This document shows, piece by piece, positions 43,208-52,417 of a stretch of DNA of 62,052 bases (within the stretch, counting starts at the first letter, position 1; each line of letters opens with the position of its first letter). The position numbers and the translations under genes are program-made. The DNA comes from a virus, in IMG/VR virus record IMGVR_UViG_3300021091_004741, positions 1-62,052 of that record. One strand, 5' to 3'. The notes under the pieces are model-generated. The model had not been told where the DNA came from. It searched no databases and was given only the letters and a program-made list of their open reading frames with translations.

Positions 43208-43645
43208 TTAAGATTGTGGTTTTTTGGTATAATGAAATTCAAAATATTTGTTTTTATCAATGTTGTTCTGATAAATTGATTTCACAATTTTTTTAATTGA
43301 TTCTTTGGTTTCAAATGATTTGAAATCTAACTCATCGTTTGTGTAGAGATTAATTTCCAAATTGAAAAAAGATTTTTTTCCATATAAGATACCACTAGTT
43401 CTTAAGTCTAAGTCAACTATAGTTTCTTGTCTGAATTGATTTGTATTTATTGAATTGAAAACTGTGTGTTTGATTTCTCTATTAAGATTACAAACAATTC
43501 TATTCCAATTTTCTAATTCTTCTTTTGGTGTCACCCAAGATTGAATGTTTACGAATATTGATTTGAGATTTTTAGAATCGACTGTACCATATACAGATTT
43601 TATTGTGTTGTACAGATTTAGTTTTACGCTCTTGCCTTTTTTCAT
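43208..43645 (-). CDS. Unknown phage protein in head module
   Basis: 145 residues. A basic start (MKKGKSVKLNLYNTIKSVYG), an FVNIQSWVTPKEELENW segment, then a beta-rich part (DLDLRTSGILYGKKSFFNLE) and a helical C-terminus. No family is recognised. It is located between protease and the bS21 gene on the late strand. The whole reading frame has the AT-rich codon use of its neighbours. Confidence 0.65.
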   Translation of the reverse strand: MKKGKSVKLNLYNTIKSVYGTVDSKNLKSIFVNIQSWVTPKEELENWNRIVCNLNREIKHTVFNSINTNQFRQETIVDLDLRTSGILYGKKSFFNLEINLYTNDELDFKSFETKESIKKIVKSIYQNNIDKNKYFEFHYTKKPQS

Positions 43646-43728
43646 TAAGTTTCATATTACTATTAGTTTATTTTTTATAAAAATAGTAGTAGTTTTACTT
43701 AATGTCAAAAATTTGAACAAATTAAGAA

Positions 43729-43736
43729 TATTTCTA
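43729..43736 (+). promoter_or_regulatory. Variant TATTTCTA element before bS21 gene
   Basis: TATTTCTA, one base off the TATTTATA consensus, lies four bases before the bS21 ATG at 43741, the same spacing as several consensus sites. Confidence 0.35.
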
Positions 43737-43740
43737 GTAT

Positions 43741-43932
43741 ATGATTATTATCGAAATAAAAAACAACGAAAACTTAGAAAGAGCATTAAAGACACTCAAA
43801 TCCAAAGTAATTAAAACTAAACAAAATCAACTCCTTTTAAAAAAAAAGGAATATACTAAACCTTCCGTTGTAAAAAGAACCGCTAAGTTAAAAGCTATTT
43901 TTTTAGAAAGGAAAAAAAAACAATTAGATTGA
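43741..43932 (+). CDS. rpsU: Phage-encoded ribosomal protein bS21
   Basis: 63 residues, the usual length for Bacteroidetes bS21. The start MIIIEIKNNENLERALKTLK matches the IxVxxxExxxxALxxfK opening. The block EYTKPSVVKRTAKLKAIF matches the (F/Y)xKPSxxKRxxKxKAI signature, and the end is very basic. bS21 sits on the 30S platform near the anti-Shine-Dalgarno end of 16S rRNA. Phage copies are thought to replace the host protein. It is the only plus-strand gene inside the head module and overlaps the convergent gene by 9 bases. Confidence 0.88.
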   Translation: MIIIEIKNNENLERALKTLKSKVIKTKQNQLLLKKKEYTKPSVVKRTAKLKAIFLERKKKQLD

Positions 43933-44625
43933 TTCTTCTAATTTTTTCAATTTCAAATAAGTTATTTGGTCAAACTTTTCTTTACTAACTCTTTCCAAAG
44001 TTTCGGAGATTCTATCTCTGATTTCTGAGTCATTCTCATTCTTCATAATAGATTTCAATTTCAGGATAGTATTTTCTCTGAGAGATTCAAACTTTGTTTT
44101 TAAATTATCTGTGTCCTCAGACAATAGTTGTATGAACTCCTTTTTGGTGTTTTCATCAAAAGATTCCAAATAATTCGAAATTGTTTGATTTGCGATTTTC
44201 ACCATTGATTTAATTGGAATATTAACAGCTTCAATTATTTTATGACTTTTCTTAGATGTTAAAACTTTAATAATGTTCTTTTTAGATTCGATTCTCTCGT
44301 GCAAATCAGTTTTATTTATATAAACTAAATTGTCAATATCTTGGTATCCATTTACAACAGTTCTATCAGAACTTGTATTGATTTTAGTTGTGGATAGAAG
44401 TTTCCTAATTAAAAAAATACCTTCGGATAAAAAATCTTTTGCATCATTTTCACTGAAATCTTGCGGGCTACTCAATTGGTCATAAATTGAATATATCTTT
44501 GATATATTCTTATTGTTCAGGATGTTCTGTTTAAACTCCTTCAAAGTTTTTTTGAACTCAGTCTCATTCCTATAAGACTCTAACAAGTTGTTTTCTATAA
44601 CCGATTTTATTTGCCCGAATGTCAT
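43924..44625 (-). CDS. Helical phage protein, probable head-assembly factor
   Basis: 233 residues, almost all helix, Lys/Glu/Asn/Ser-rich. The N-terminus (MTFGQIKSVIENNLLESY) is of a kind seen at the start of uncharacterised proteins next to portal genes in T4-like phages. The C-terminal half is coiled-coil-like (RDRISETLERVSKEKFDQI). It is transcribed toward the protease after the portal gene. TATTTATA lies 14 bases before the ATG. The function is inferred from position. Confidence 0.65.
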   Translation of the reverse strand: MTFGQIKSVIENNLLESYRNETEFKKTLKEFKQNILNNKNISKIYSIYDQLSSPQDFSENDAKDFLSEGIFLIRKLLSTTKINTSSDRTVVNGYQDIDNLVYINKTDLHERIESKKNIIKVLTSKKSHKIIEAVNIPIKSMVKIANQTISNYLESFDENTKKEFIQLLSEDTDNLKTKFESLRENTILKLKSIMKNENDSEIRDRISETLERVSKEKFDQITYLKLKKLEESI

Positions 44626-44639
44626 CTTGGTATTTTTCC

Positions 44640-44647
44640 TATAAATA
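44640..44647 (-). promoter_or_regulatory. TATTTATA late-promoter-like element
   Basis: AATATTTATAGG on the minus strand, 14 bases before the ATG at 44625, immediately after the portal stop. Confidence 0.55.
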
Positions 44648-46486
44648 TTATGAATTTAATAACTTATCTAACTCTTTTTCAATTTCTCCCAAAGATTCTT
44701 GAGCATGTCCTAATTGTAAAACTTTTCTTCCTTCAATCATGTTATTTTCCACTAAAATATTCAAACTATCCATTCTACTTTCAGGAGCTAATTCAGGCTC
44801 ACCTGCTGGTGGTGTTTCTAGTGTAGGTGCGGCTGGTTCAGGTAAAGCAGCACCGGCTTCAGGTGCAGGTCCAAGTTCCTCAGCACCACCTGGTGTTGTA
44901 GATGCACCCACGGAGGATGTTGCTCCGGTCGCACTACCATAAAGTTTGTCAATATTATCAAAGAGACCAGATTTAGTAATTACAGTTGGTGTTGCCTTTA
45001 ATTCCTCACCTACGGCTCTTTCAATTCTTTGTTGTTGTAAATCAAGTCTGATTTCATCGTCTGACCAACCAAAGATGTGTTTCTTTGCCCATGTAGAAGA
45101 TGTTGCCTGTATTCCATTTCCTGGGTCAGAAACCAAATCTTTATAAAGTAAGATTTTTTCTTTCCATACTTCCACAGTCAACAGGTCTGCCTGTTTTGAT
45201 GGGTTTGTAAGTCCTAATGTGAAGTTTGTAAGTTCGTCTTCAAAACCCAACAAAAATAAATGTATGATTGCAATTTTATTTAGTTCTTGCAACATACTTT
45301 TTTGGATTCTGTTAATCGTTCTAGCAAAACGAATATCTTGTAATGAAAGATTTTTTCCATCCCCGACAACCTCTTCAAAACCTAAAAACGCTTTTGGTAC
45401 ACGTAAGGCTGTTAATAATTTCTTTTGTATATATTCGATATCGGCAATCTCTGATAAGTTTTGAGCACCCTGTAGTGTATCAATTGGACTTGGTGCAGCT
45501 GGGTCTCGGACTGGAACAAAGTAATCTTGGTCTACAGCCATTTGATTGAATCTCATGTCTACATTTCCAGTTTTACTATCTACAATTTGTTCTCTCTTAA
45601 ACTTATTTGCAACGCGTTGTACGTATGCTTCAACATCATCATCGTTCATATTACCCACAAAAACCTTAAATATTCTTCTTTCAGGGGCTCTTGAAGTTCT
45701 ATAAATTAACATCGCATCCTCAGAAAGCAAAAGTTGTTTCCATATTCTTCTAGCTTTTTCCAACATTGAAGTTCCATAGGGTAATTTTCTATCATCACCC
45801 AATAATCTGAAGTGTGCAATCTCCCAAGATTGGAACTCCATATTTTTGTTTTTCCATGTGAAATGAAGAGCCTTTTTCTGACTGTCTAATTCTTTTGTAA
45901 TGTCAATAGAAATTTTTTGACTCACCCCAACCTCATGTCTTTCTATTTCGATTGTTGGTAATTGTTGACAACCAACAACACCTTTCTCAGGGTCCAATTT
46001 CAGATAAACAAAGTTATCACCATACTTACATGTATTTCTTGTCCACATAGGTAAGTTAGTGTTGATATCCAAGTTGTTGTTAAATAAATCAGCTAAAACA
46101 CCTTTGATTCTTTTTGACTCGGAATATATTTGTAAAATGAAACCATCCTCATTTGTGGTTGTACATTCCTCAGCGTAAATGTCCAAGGCTGCAGATATTT
46201 CAGGAGTGTATTCCATTGACTCATAATCGTATTGAGCCGACAACCTTGATGGTTCATAATAAATGGCTTGTGAGTATAAATTATTTTCAACCTTTGCCCA
46301 TTGATTTGTAAGATAATAAGTTTGTTGTGCCTGAAGTTTTTCAGACTCATATTCTTGTTTACTTTTTGTTCTTAATAATTCTTTTTTATCAAACTTGAAT
46401 GTTGGATAATCTTGATTTAATAAAGAATTAGGACCAAAAGTTTGGGATAGTCGTTGCCAAACCGTTAAATTTTGATTTTCTGCCAT
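44648..46486 (-). CDS. 20: Portal protein, T4 gp20-like
   Basis: 612 residues (T4 gp20 is 524). Core blocks: YEPSRLSAQYDYESMEYTP, EISAALDIYAEECTT, NTCKYGDNFVYLKLDPEKGV, LPYGTSMLEKARRIWKQLLL and EDAMLIYRTSRAPERRIF are strongly gp20-like, as is the LSLQDIRFARTINRIQ helix. An extra C-terminal Pro/Ala/Glu-rich linker (about residues 520-570) leads to a helical tail. It forms the ring for DNA entry and tail attachment. TATTTATA lies 28 bases upstream. Confidence 0.95.
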   Translation of the reverse strand: MAENQNLTVWQRLSQTFGPNSLLNQDYPTFKFDKKELLRTKSKQEYESEKLQAQQTYYLTNQWAKVENNLYSQAIYYEPSRLSAQYDYESMEYTPEISAALDIYAEECTTTNEDGFILQIYSESKRIKGVLADLFNNNLDINTNLPMWTRNTCKYGDNFVYLKLDPEKGVVGCQQLPTIEIERHEVGVSQKISIDITKELDSQKKALHFTWKNKNMEFQSWEIAHFRLLGDDRKLPYGTSMLEKARRIWKQLLLSEDAMLIYRTSRAPERRIFKVFVGNMNDDDVEAYVQRVANKFKREQIVDSKTGNVDMRFNQMAVDQDYFVPVRDPAAPSPIDTLQGAQNLSEIADIEYIQKKLLTALRVPKAFLGFEEVVGDGKNLSLQDIRFARTINRIQKSMLQELNKIAIIHLFLLGFEDELTNFTLGLTNPSKQADLLTVEVWKEKILLYKDLVSDPGNGIQATSSTWAKKHIFGWSDDEIRLDLQQQRIERAVGEELKATPTVITKSGLFDNIDKLYGSATGATSSVGASTTPGGAEELGPAPEAGAALPEPAAPTLETPPAGEPELAPESRMDSLNILVENNMIEGRKVLQLGHAQESLGEIEKELDKLLNS

Positions 46487-46514
46487 GATACAATTTAACC
46501 ATTTACGTCAATAA

Positions 46515-46522
46515 TATAAATA
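46515..46522 (-). promoter_or_regulatory. TATTTATA late-promoter-like element
   Basis: ACTATTTATAT on the minus strand, one base after the terminase stop and 28 bases before the portal ATG at 46486. Confidence 0.52.
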
Positions 46523-46523
46523 G

Positions 46524-48281
46524 TTATTTTGCACCGAATAACCACCCATAGGTTTTATAATCTTGACGTGACGCACCATTCTGATAGGAGTTTTGTCTTC
46601 CCATCTGTGGGACCATTGGGTTAAAAAAGTTTGAACTATTTTTGTTTTCATTGATGGACGTTGCCCATGAGTTCAACATAGCTTTTGTATGGTTCACATT
46701 CTTCTGTATGGATTGGAAAGATTTCTCTCCGACGTATATAGCCATGGAAATTGCCATGATACAATCATCGTGTTGTCCCTTTTGGTGGTCAGGTCTTCCA
46801 TTAAGGTAAATGAATGTATTCATCTCATTATAAGTTCTGTGAGAATATATTTTGAAATCGTGTCTAATTGCTTCTTCAAAAGCAGCAATTATTTGAACTC
46901 TTTTAGTATTGAAATTGATACCAGGTATTTTATCCTGTATTTTGGGGTCCCATTTCCATTTCTTATTTGGGTCTAAATTATCTACATACAATCCATGTTC
47001 ATAGTTCATTTCTTGTAACTTTCTCGCGGTTGAAACACCCATACCTCCCGTGATATCTATAACTCCATAGGCGTTATACATAGAACCCCATTTATACCCA
47101 ATCTCCGCCAATACATCAGGTGGAATCTTCCCAACATACTCCAAGACTTGTTCTCTTTCATCAAAATCAATTATTTGTATACTAGAATAATCTTCTGAAT
47201 CTCCTCTCGATACGTCAAGTCCCATAATATATTTGTGACCTCCAACAGGTTCTTTGAAAATCCAAAGCGCAGAACCCATAAGTTTGGCTTGTGGTTCTCT
47301 TAATTGGTTTTTGGAAATTTTCTGCATAATATCCGGCTCAAAAACATTGTCTCCTGAACCAAGAAAATTACATTCTAATTCTTGTGCTACTTTTCTTTTA
47401 TCAAACTTCAATTTTTTTACCATTCCTTCGAACCAAGAGGAGCAAGGTTTGTATCCTTGTTCAATATATTTTTTTAATTCACTATGGTCTCTATCGTATG
47501 GATTATCAATAGATAAATCAACAACAATGTCTTTGGGATAATCTTCTCTATTGAGAAGATAATGAACTAAATCATTTGTTTTGACCATGTAAAGGTCTTT
47601 CGTATATCTTGGGTCTCTATACCAAAACATCTGAGAGATTTTAAATTCATTCATCCCTCTAAGAGCTTGATTGTAGATATCATAATAAATTGCATCATAG
47701 CCGTTTGGTGTGGAAATAACAATAACTTTACCACCTGTGGAAAGTGAGGCCATACACGCTGACCAAAAGTCATCATCCCCCTCTATGAATGCCGCCTCGT
47801 CAAAAATAAGAATCGTAGGTGTATAACCTCTCAAGGCATCTTTAGAAGTTGCTACTGCTTTTACTTCACAATCATTCGTGAGTTTGAAATGTCTTTGTGA
47901 GTTTTTTTCTTGTGAAAAACCAACACCAACCCATGCTGGCCATTGTTCTGTGAAACTTCTAACTTTATTAGCGAACTCAACTGATGTATCAAGTTTGTTC
48001 GCAATTATTAATATTTTTTCAGGTTTTTGTTTTTTGGCAAAAACTAATTTTTTCGAAGCCCAAGCTGCGGTAACTGTAGAAACACCAGCCTGTCTATATT
48101 TTAATGCAATATTTTCATTGAAAGAATCGTAATCTTCAATCAAAGATATTTGGTCTGGAAATAAATCTAAAGGGACGTATTTGGAAACTGTGTTGTCGTA
48201 GGTTTGTAAATACGTACGAAGTGCATAAGGAGTGTTCCTCATACACTTGGTACCTTCGATAATTACTTGTTCTTTAGTCAC
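46524..48281 (-). CDS. 17: Large terminase subunit, T4 gp17-like
   Basis: 585 residues (T4 gp17 is 610). ATPase: a Walker A-like LKYRQAGVSTVTAAWA near residue 62, Walker B TILIFDEAAFIEGDDDFW, and the coupling motif VIVISTPNG. Nuclease (RNase H-like): MGLDVSRGDSEDYSSIQI gives the first catalytic Asp, AYGVIDITGGMG the second region, and a DDCIMA near the end the last. It packages DNA through the portal. It lies six bases after the 48288-49571 gene, without its own TATTTAT. Confidence 0.95.
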   Translation of the reverse strand: MTKEQVIIEGTKCMRNTPYALRTYLQTYDNTVSKYVPLDLFPDQISLIEDYDSFNENIALKYRQAGVSTVTAAWASKKLVFAKKQKPEKILIIANKLDTSVEFANKVRSFTEQWPAWVGVGFSQEKNSQRHFKLTNDCEVKAVATSKDALRGYTPTILIFDEAAFIEGDDDFWSACMASLSTGGKVIVISTPNGYDAIYYDIYNQALRGMNEFKISQMFWYRDPRYTKDLYMVKTNDLVHYLLNREDYPKDIVVDLSIDNPYDRDHSELKKYIEQGYKPCSSWFEGMVKKLKFDKRKVAQELECNFLGSGDNVFEPDIMQKISKNQLREPQAKLMGSALWIFKEPVGGHKYIMGLDVSRGDSEDYSSIQIIDFDEREQVLEYVGKIPPDVLAEIGYKWGSMYNAYGVIDITGGMGVSTARKLQEMNYEHGLYVDNLDPNKKWKWDPKIQDKIPGINFNTKRVQIIAAFEEAIRHDFKIYSHRTYNEMNTFIYLNGRPDHQKGQHDDCIMAISMAIYVGEKSFQSIQKNVNHTKAMLNSWATSINENKNSSNFFNPMVPQMGRQNSYQNGASRQDYKTYGWLFGAK

Positions 48282-48287
48282 AAAAAG

Positions 48288-49571
48288 TTATTTGGGTCTC
48301 GAAATTCCCAAACTCGATAAGAAGTCGTCCATATCATCTTCATCATCTTCTGAACCGCCAGAACTTTCATAATCTCTCTTGAGTTCCATGGCTTCCTTCA
48401 TTATTTCTTTGAACTTAGATGTCGCTCTCTGAATCTTTTGTTGGTCTTCAGAAATTGCATTACCTATAAGTTCCAAAAATTCTTGAGCAGGAATTTGGTA
48501 GAGTTGTATTTCAAACCAGTTTATCAAACCTTTATTACTTGAGTCGAACATCTCATCAGGTAAAGCAAACCTAATCTTTTCAACTATTTCAGGCCCGAGT
48601 CTAAGTTGCATCGGTTCATTTGAAAGAATATCAACTTGAGATTTTACTTTTTCTCTCATCGAAGGGTCTTGTGGAAGACCAAATCTAGCATTAGCAGCTT
48701 TCACACCTTTGATAATTTCGTGTGTCAAAATTGGGAATATTAACCCTTCAGCAACAATTTTAGTGTCTGGTTTTTCTTCACCTCCACCTTCATCGTCATC
48801 TTCTCCATCGGCGTCTTGTAATTCTACTTTTCCAGCAACACCATTTCCTGTGGCACTCATTTGTTCAATCATCTGTTCCATACTGAAATAAAGGAAGTCA
48901 TTAATTGCCATGATTCCTAAATAAGCCGGATAGAGTTTAGCATTAATACTATCCAATTCTCTCTTTATATCAGGTTTTTGAAAAAGATAATGTCCTTTTT
49001 TTGCAGCACCTTGAACAATCGCATTTATAAGATTTCTTTTATGTTTCTCTAATTCTAATTCTTCTTGAGGAGTTAAATCTTCGATGTCAAAACTCGGAAG
49101 TTGCATTTCCTTTTCGTCCTCTTCTTCGTCTTCTTCTTCGTCACCTTCTTCATCAGGTTCATATCTGAAATTAGAAACGTCTATCGGTTCTCTGTTTAAC
49201 GAAGCTTCAATTTGATACCAATCTTCAGGTACCTCAGTTTCGTCTAAAGCCGCTTTCACAGCTAATTGTTCAAGTTCCTCTCTGTGTCTTGCTTCAATTT
49301 GAATAATCATAGGGACTTTATTCATTTCCTCCCTATATATTCTCTGAATAATATTCGGAGTCATTCTTTCGAGTCCACGAGCTTGTCTCAGTTTATCAAC
49401 CACTTTCTTAAATCTACTCATAGCAATTCTTTGCACGTCTTGTTCTTTTTTCTTAAAAGCAGGATTTTGAGCGTACAAATTTTCAGGACTTCCTAATTTT
49501 CTTTCGAGATTAGGGTCCATTCTTTCGGGGTAGTTACCGTAGTCTAATTGTTCTTTTAACTTATTTGCCAT
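48288..49571 (-). CDS. Acidic helical protein upstream of terminase
   Basis: 427 residues. The N-terminal 130 residues are helical and charged (VDKLRQARGLERMTPNIIQR). An Asp/Glu run at about 140-155 follows (GDEEEDEEEDEKE). The middle part is helical (YPAYLGIMAINDFLYFSMEQ), with a second acidic Gly-rich linker, and the C-terminus is also acidic (GSEDDEDDMDDFLSSLG). It is not recognised; T4 has small terminase gp16 in this position, but length and motifs differ. It overlaps the next upstream gene by 11 bases. Confidence 0.65.
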   Translation of the reverse strand: MANKLKEQLDYGNYPERMDPNLERKLGSPENLYAQNPAFKKKEQDVQRIAMSRFKKVVDKLRQARGLERMTPNIIQRIYREEMNKVPMIIQIEARHREELEQLAVKAALDETEVPEDWYQIEASLNREPIDVSNFRYEPDEEGDEEEDEEEDEKEMQLPSFDIEDLTPQEELELEKHKRNLINAIVQGAAKKGHYLFQKPDIKRELDSINAKLYPAYLGIMAINDFLYFSMEQMIEQMSATGNGVAGKVELQDADGEDDDEGGGEEKPDTKIVAEGLIFPILTHEIIKGVKAANARFGLPQDPSMREKVKSQVDILSNEPMQLRLGPEIVEKIRFALPDEMFDSSNKGLINWFEIQLYQIPAQEFLELIGNAISEDQQKIQRATSKFKEIMKEAMELKRDYESSGGSEDDEDDMDDFLSSLGISRPK

Positions 49572-50388
49572 GTTTAAGTAATGAAGTTATTGATTTAATT
49601 ACTTTGTCTTTAGCTTCTTCAGGTGAGATGTCTTGTTTGCCTGCTCTAGGAGCTTCTTTTTCACCTGGATGAGGATTTTTACCTGGTCTAATTTTCGGTT
49701 TGGTGGGACCAGGTCTTTCTTTCGTACCAGGTTTTTCTTTTGGTTTTGTGGGTGCAGTAGCAGGACCTTGTTCTTCAAGATATTTCATCAAGTCCCCTTT
49801 TGTAATTCTTGGAGGTAAGTTTCTTTCTACTATTTTCATAATCTCGTTTTCTAAAAATAAAGATACCGGATTTTTTCCTTCCTTCAAAGATTTTTTAACG
49901 TCTTTGACACATCTTTCATACTTGTTCATTTCTTTAGCGTTCCACTGACTTCTTTCCCTACTTCCAAATTCTTTACCCAACTGTGCGGTACATATTGCCC
50001 AAGGATTTTGTTCTTTTTTCTTTGATTCTGTAATTCCTACAGAGCCTAAGTTTTTGTTTTTTGGATTCGTATCATCATCCTCACCATCATTGGTCTCGTC
50101 ACTTTGGTCCTCTGGCGGTTTTTGACCCGTAATTTTCTGAGTCAAATCCTGTTGAACTAAGTCTGTATCATCATCTTCTTTAACATCACCCTTTTTTTCG
50201 TAAACTTCAAATGGTTTTTTTTCCGCTTTGAGTTTCTGTATTGTACTTGAATCTCCTGCGGAAACCATCGTGACTTCACTAACCAATTTTTTGTGAAGTA
50301 CGTTAATTTGAGATTCAGTAAGTTTTGATACAGTCTTGGCTGATAATCCCTTTTCAATTAATTGGTAAGCTTTAATGTTAGTTTTCAT
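49561..50388 (-). CDS. Unknown phage protein with Pro/Lys-rich tail
   Basis: 275 residues. The N-terminus is helical (AYQLIEKGLSAKTVSKLTES), followed by a charged disordered stretch. A central module (NPWAICTAQLGKEFGSRER with a conserved-looking Trp/Cys, then NKYERCVKDVKKSLKEGK) is of a type seen in phage structural proteins. The end is a Pro/Gly/Lys-rich tail and a short helix. It overlaps 48288-49571 by 11 bases and 50378-50776 by 11 bases. Packaging or head assembly is a guess from position. Confidence 0.62.
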   Translation of the reverse strand: MKTNIKAYQLIEKGLSAKTVSKLTESQINVLHKKLVSEVTMVSAGDSSTIQKLKAEKKPFEVYEKKGDVKEDDDTDLVQQDLTQKITGQKPPEDQSDETNDGEDDDTNPKNKNLGSVGITESKKKEQNPWAICTAQLGKEFGSRERSQWNAKEMNKYERCVKDVKKSLKEGKNPVSLFLENEIMKIVERNLPPRITKGDLMKYLEEQGPATAPTKPKEKPGTKERPGPTKPKIRPGKNPHPGEKEAPRAGKQDISPEEAKDKVIKSITSLLKHGK

Positions 50389-50776
50389 AAACTACTTTCT
50401 TTTCAAATTCCAAAATCAAATCTCTTTCATAGAGTTTGTTTTTTATTTCCTGTTCACTCTGTCCAAATCTAAAAACCAATCTTTTCTTTCCCATTACTTC
50501 GTCAGGTTCCCAGGCTAATGCAACCACATTATCGATTGCATCTATCATACAAAAAAAATCGGAGTTCTGAATCAAATCTAATTTTACATCAGTATTTCTT
50601 AGAACTCCTACCTTTTTGATATATTTTAATTCGGGTGGAAGAGGATAACCATTTGATGGTCTATTTTCCCACGACTCCCCCCAAACATCTTCAACATCAT
50701 CAGAAAATATGAATTCGTATAAATTGTCACCTTTGTAGTCAGGTCCTAATCCATTGACGAATATCAGATAACTCAT
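50378..50776 (-). CDS. Unknown conserved-looking phage protein
   Basis: 132 residues, a compact alpha/beta domain: YLIFVNGLGPDYKGDNLYEF start, VWGESWENRPSNGYPLPP turn, then two strand pairs (FFCMIDAIDNVVALAWEPD) and a terminal helix. There is no catalytic signature. It overlaps both neighbours (11 and 4 bases), so it is translated as part of the terminase-proximal unit. Confidence 0.65.
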   Translation of the reverse strand: MSYLIFVNGLGPDYKGDNLYEFIFSDDVEDVWGESWENRPSNGYPLPPELKYIKKVGVLRNTDVKLDLIQNSDFFCMIDAIDNVVALAWEPDEVMGKKRLVFRFGQSEQEIKNKLYERDLILEFEKKVVYEN

Positions 50777-51987
50777 ACTAATAATCCTTCAGGTGAAATC
50801 TTTGTTTGTTTACCTTTTGATTCGAAAATTAAATTGTTCTTATTTGTTTTTCCGATAAATCTTGAGTTAATATTTTCTTCTAAAAACTTCTGAGAAGCTT
50901 CTTTTTGTTCATTAGTTTCAGACATTTCGGAAACTAATTTCATAATTTTTTCGATATCTCCCTTTCTTTCTTTGATTCTTTTTTGGTTTTTTTCTTGTCT
51001 TTCCAAGATTTCTCTTTTTGTAAGTTCAAAATATTTCGAAATTACTTTATCTACTTTTGACTCACCAAAAATACCGTCCATGATTGCCCCCATTCCGAAA
51101 TCCATTTCTCCCATTTCTTTACCTTCAGGAGCTGTCATATCAGGAAGTGGTTCAGCTTCAGGTGCCATTTGTTCTTCACCACCCAAATCAGGTAATTCAT
51201 CTCCTTCTTCTCTTCCCTCAGCATCTTCGAACTTTGATAAGATATCCTCTTTATCTTCATCACTTAAACTTCCTAAATCTAAAGATGAAAGAACCATATT
51301 AATCACATATTTAATATCTTCAGAAGTCATTCCGTCTTTAGCTTCCAATGCTCTAACTTTCTGAGTCAATTTTCCAGTAAGTTTTTGAATTGATTTGAAG
51401 GTTACTTCTTCTTCGTCTTTTTCCATTTCTTCTCCCGCAGGCATTTCTGTACCCATATCCATAGGTTCAGAATCTGCTGGAGGTAAATCCGCCATAGGAG
51501 CTTCTTCACCACCCGTAGGTGCTGCTTCAGGTGAAGGAGGAAGTTCTGGTGAAGGAACCGCTGGTGGAGCTACAGGAGCTTCAGCCTCAGGGGCATCTTC
51601 AACAGGTTTTGGAGTTTTGAGAACAAACTTTTTTTGTTCACCGAAAAGAGCAACCCCCTCTTCATTTTCCACTAATCTGTTTATTTCTTTTGCTAAAAGA
51701 TTCAATCTTTTGAAAGCCTGAGAATACGATGAATAATATTTTCTATTTTTCATCGGCTCAATATAATCTGTTTCAGATTCGGAAATTGTTTTCTTGATAA
51801 TATAACCTTGTCTCTCTTTTACAATATGGTAATCACTACCATCTGCCATTACAATTTTGTATTCAGATTTAGACGTTTCGTTTATATTAGAGGGTAGCGA
51901 CTCGTTGAAACGAGCGATTTCCATAATTCTTTTTAATTTTTCTTGGCCTTGAAGTTTTTCACTTCCGAGTGGTTTTAAGTCTGCCAT
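50773..51987 (-). CDS. Acidic, Pro/Ala-rich phage protein
   Basis: 404 residues. Residues 1-120 form a small domain (EYKIVMADGSDYHIVKERQG strand pair and a helix). Residues 125-195 are a Pro/Ala/Glu linker. A helical block (SIQKLTGKLTQKVRALEAKD) is followed by a second acidic linker and a coiled-coil C-terminus (KREILERQEKNQKRIKER). This resembles core or scaffold-like virion proteins in build, but no family is recognised. It is the first long gene of the unit running into the terminase. Confidence 0.65.
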   Translation of the reverse strand: MADLKPLGSEKLQGQEKLKRIMEIARFNESLPSNINETSKSEYKIVMADGSDYHIVKERQGYIIKKTISESETDYIEPMKNRKYYSSYSQAFKRLNLLAKEINRLVENEEGVALFGEQKKFVLKTPKPVEDAPEAEAPVAPPAVPSPELPPSPEAAPTGGEEAPMADLPPADSEPMDMGTEMPAGEEMEKDEEEVTFKSIQKLTGKLTQKVRALEAKDGMTSEDIKYVINMVLSSLDLGSLSDEDKEDILSKFEDAEGREEGDELPDLGGEEQMAPEAEPLPDMTAPEGKEMGEMDFGMGAIMDGIFGESKVDKVISKYFELTKREILERQEKNQKRIKERKGDIEKIMKLVSEMSETNEQKEASQKFLEENINSRFIGKTNKNNLIFESKGKQTKISPEGLLV

Positions 51988-52006
51988 AGTTATGTTAGTT
52001 TTTTTT

Positions 52007-52378
52007 TTAATTATTTAATCCATTGAATCCACCTAAAGTGATTGCGTTTAATTGTGCAACTGGTCGTCCATCGGCATCAGTAAAGATTGGATGTGGTGCA
52101 TAGGCTCCACTAAAATCAGCACTACCACCACTAAAATTACCTAATATAGCCAGAGAATATTCGTATTGTTGGTCTGCACTTACTCCTGTAAAAGGATACT
52201 GTGATGGAGTTGGAGTAGGGGTAGTTGTTGGTGTAGGCGTTTGGGTTGTAGTGGGTGAAGGCGTTACTCCTCCAGTACCCGTTTGGGTTGTAGTAGGTGT
52301 AGGCGTTACTGCCGCAGTACCAGTTTGGGTGTTAGTCGGAGTTATAGTCGGAGTTATAGTTGGTGTTGGTGTTGCCAT
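52007..52378 (-). CDS. Short PT-repeat protein with C-terminal globular module
   Basis: 123 residues. Residues 1-60 are nearly pure TPT/TTQTGT repeats; residues 61-123 form a compact module (YPFTGVSADQQYEYSLAILG then AYAPHPIFTDADGRPVAQ). There is no signal peptide. The repeat style is the same as at 1-997 and 1035-1598, about 50 kb away, so it may belong to the same virion appendage or serve as a decoration. TATTTATA lies 12 bases before the ATG. Confidence 0.68.
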   Translation of the reverse strand: MATPTPTITPTITPTNTQTGTAAVTPTPTTTQTGTGGVTPSPTTTQTPTPTTTPTPTPSQYPFTGVSADQQYEYSLAILGNFSGGSADFSGAYAPHPIFTDADGRPVAQLNAITLGGFNGLNN

Positions 52379-52390
52379 CTAATTTTTCTT

Positions 52391-52398
52391 TATAAATA
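52391..52398 (-). promoter_or_regulatory. TATTTATA late-promoter-like element
   Basis: TATATTTATAAAG on the minus strand, 12 bases before the ATG at 52378. Confidence 0.55.
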
Positions 52399-52417
52399 TA
52401 CCACCGAGCCAAATAAT

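Noticed and set aside
44739-45549. Plus-strand open frames opposite the portal gene
   Set aside because: They are shadows of the portal's Pro/Ala-rich linker and core; the portal frame is continuous and family-conserved.
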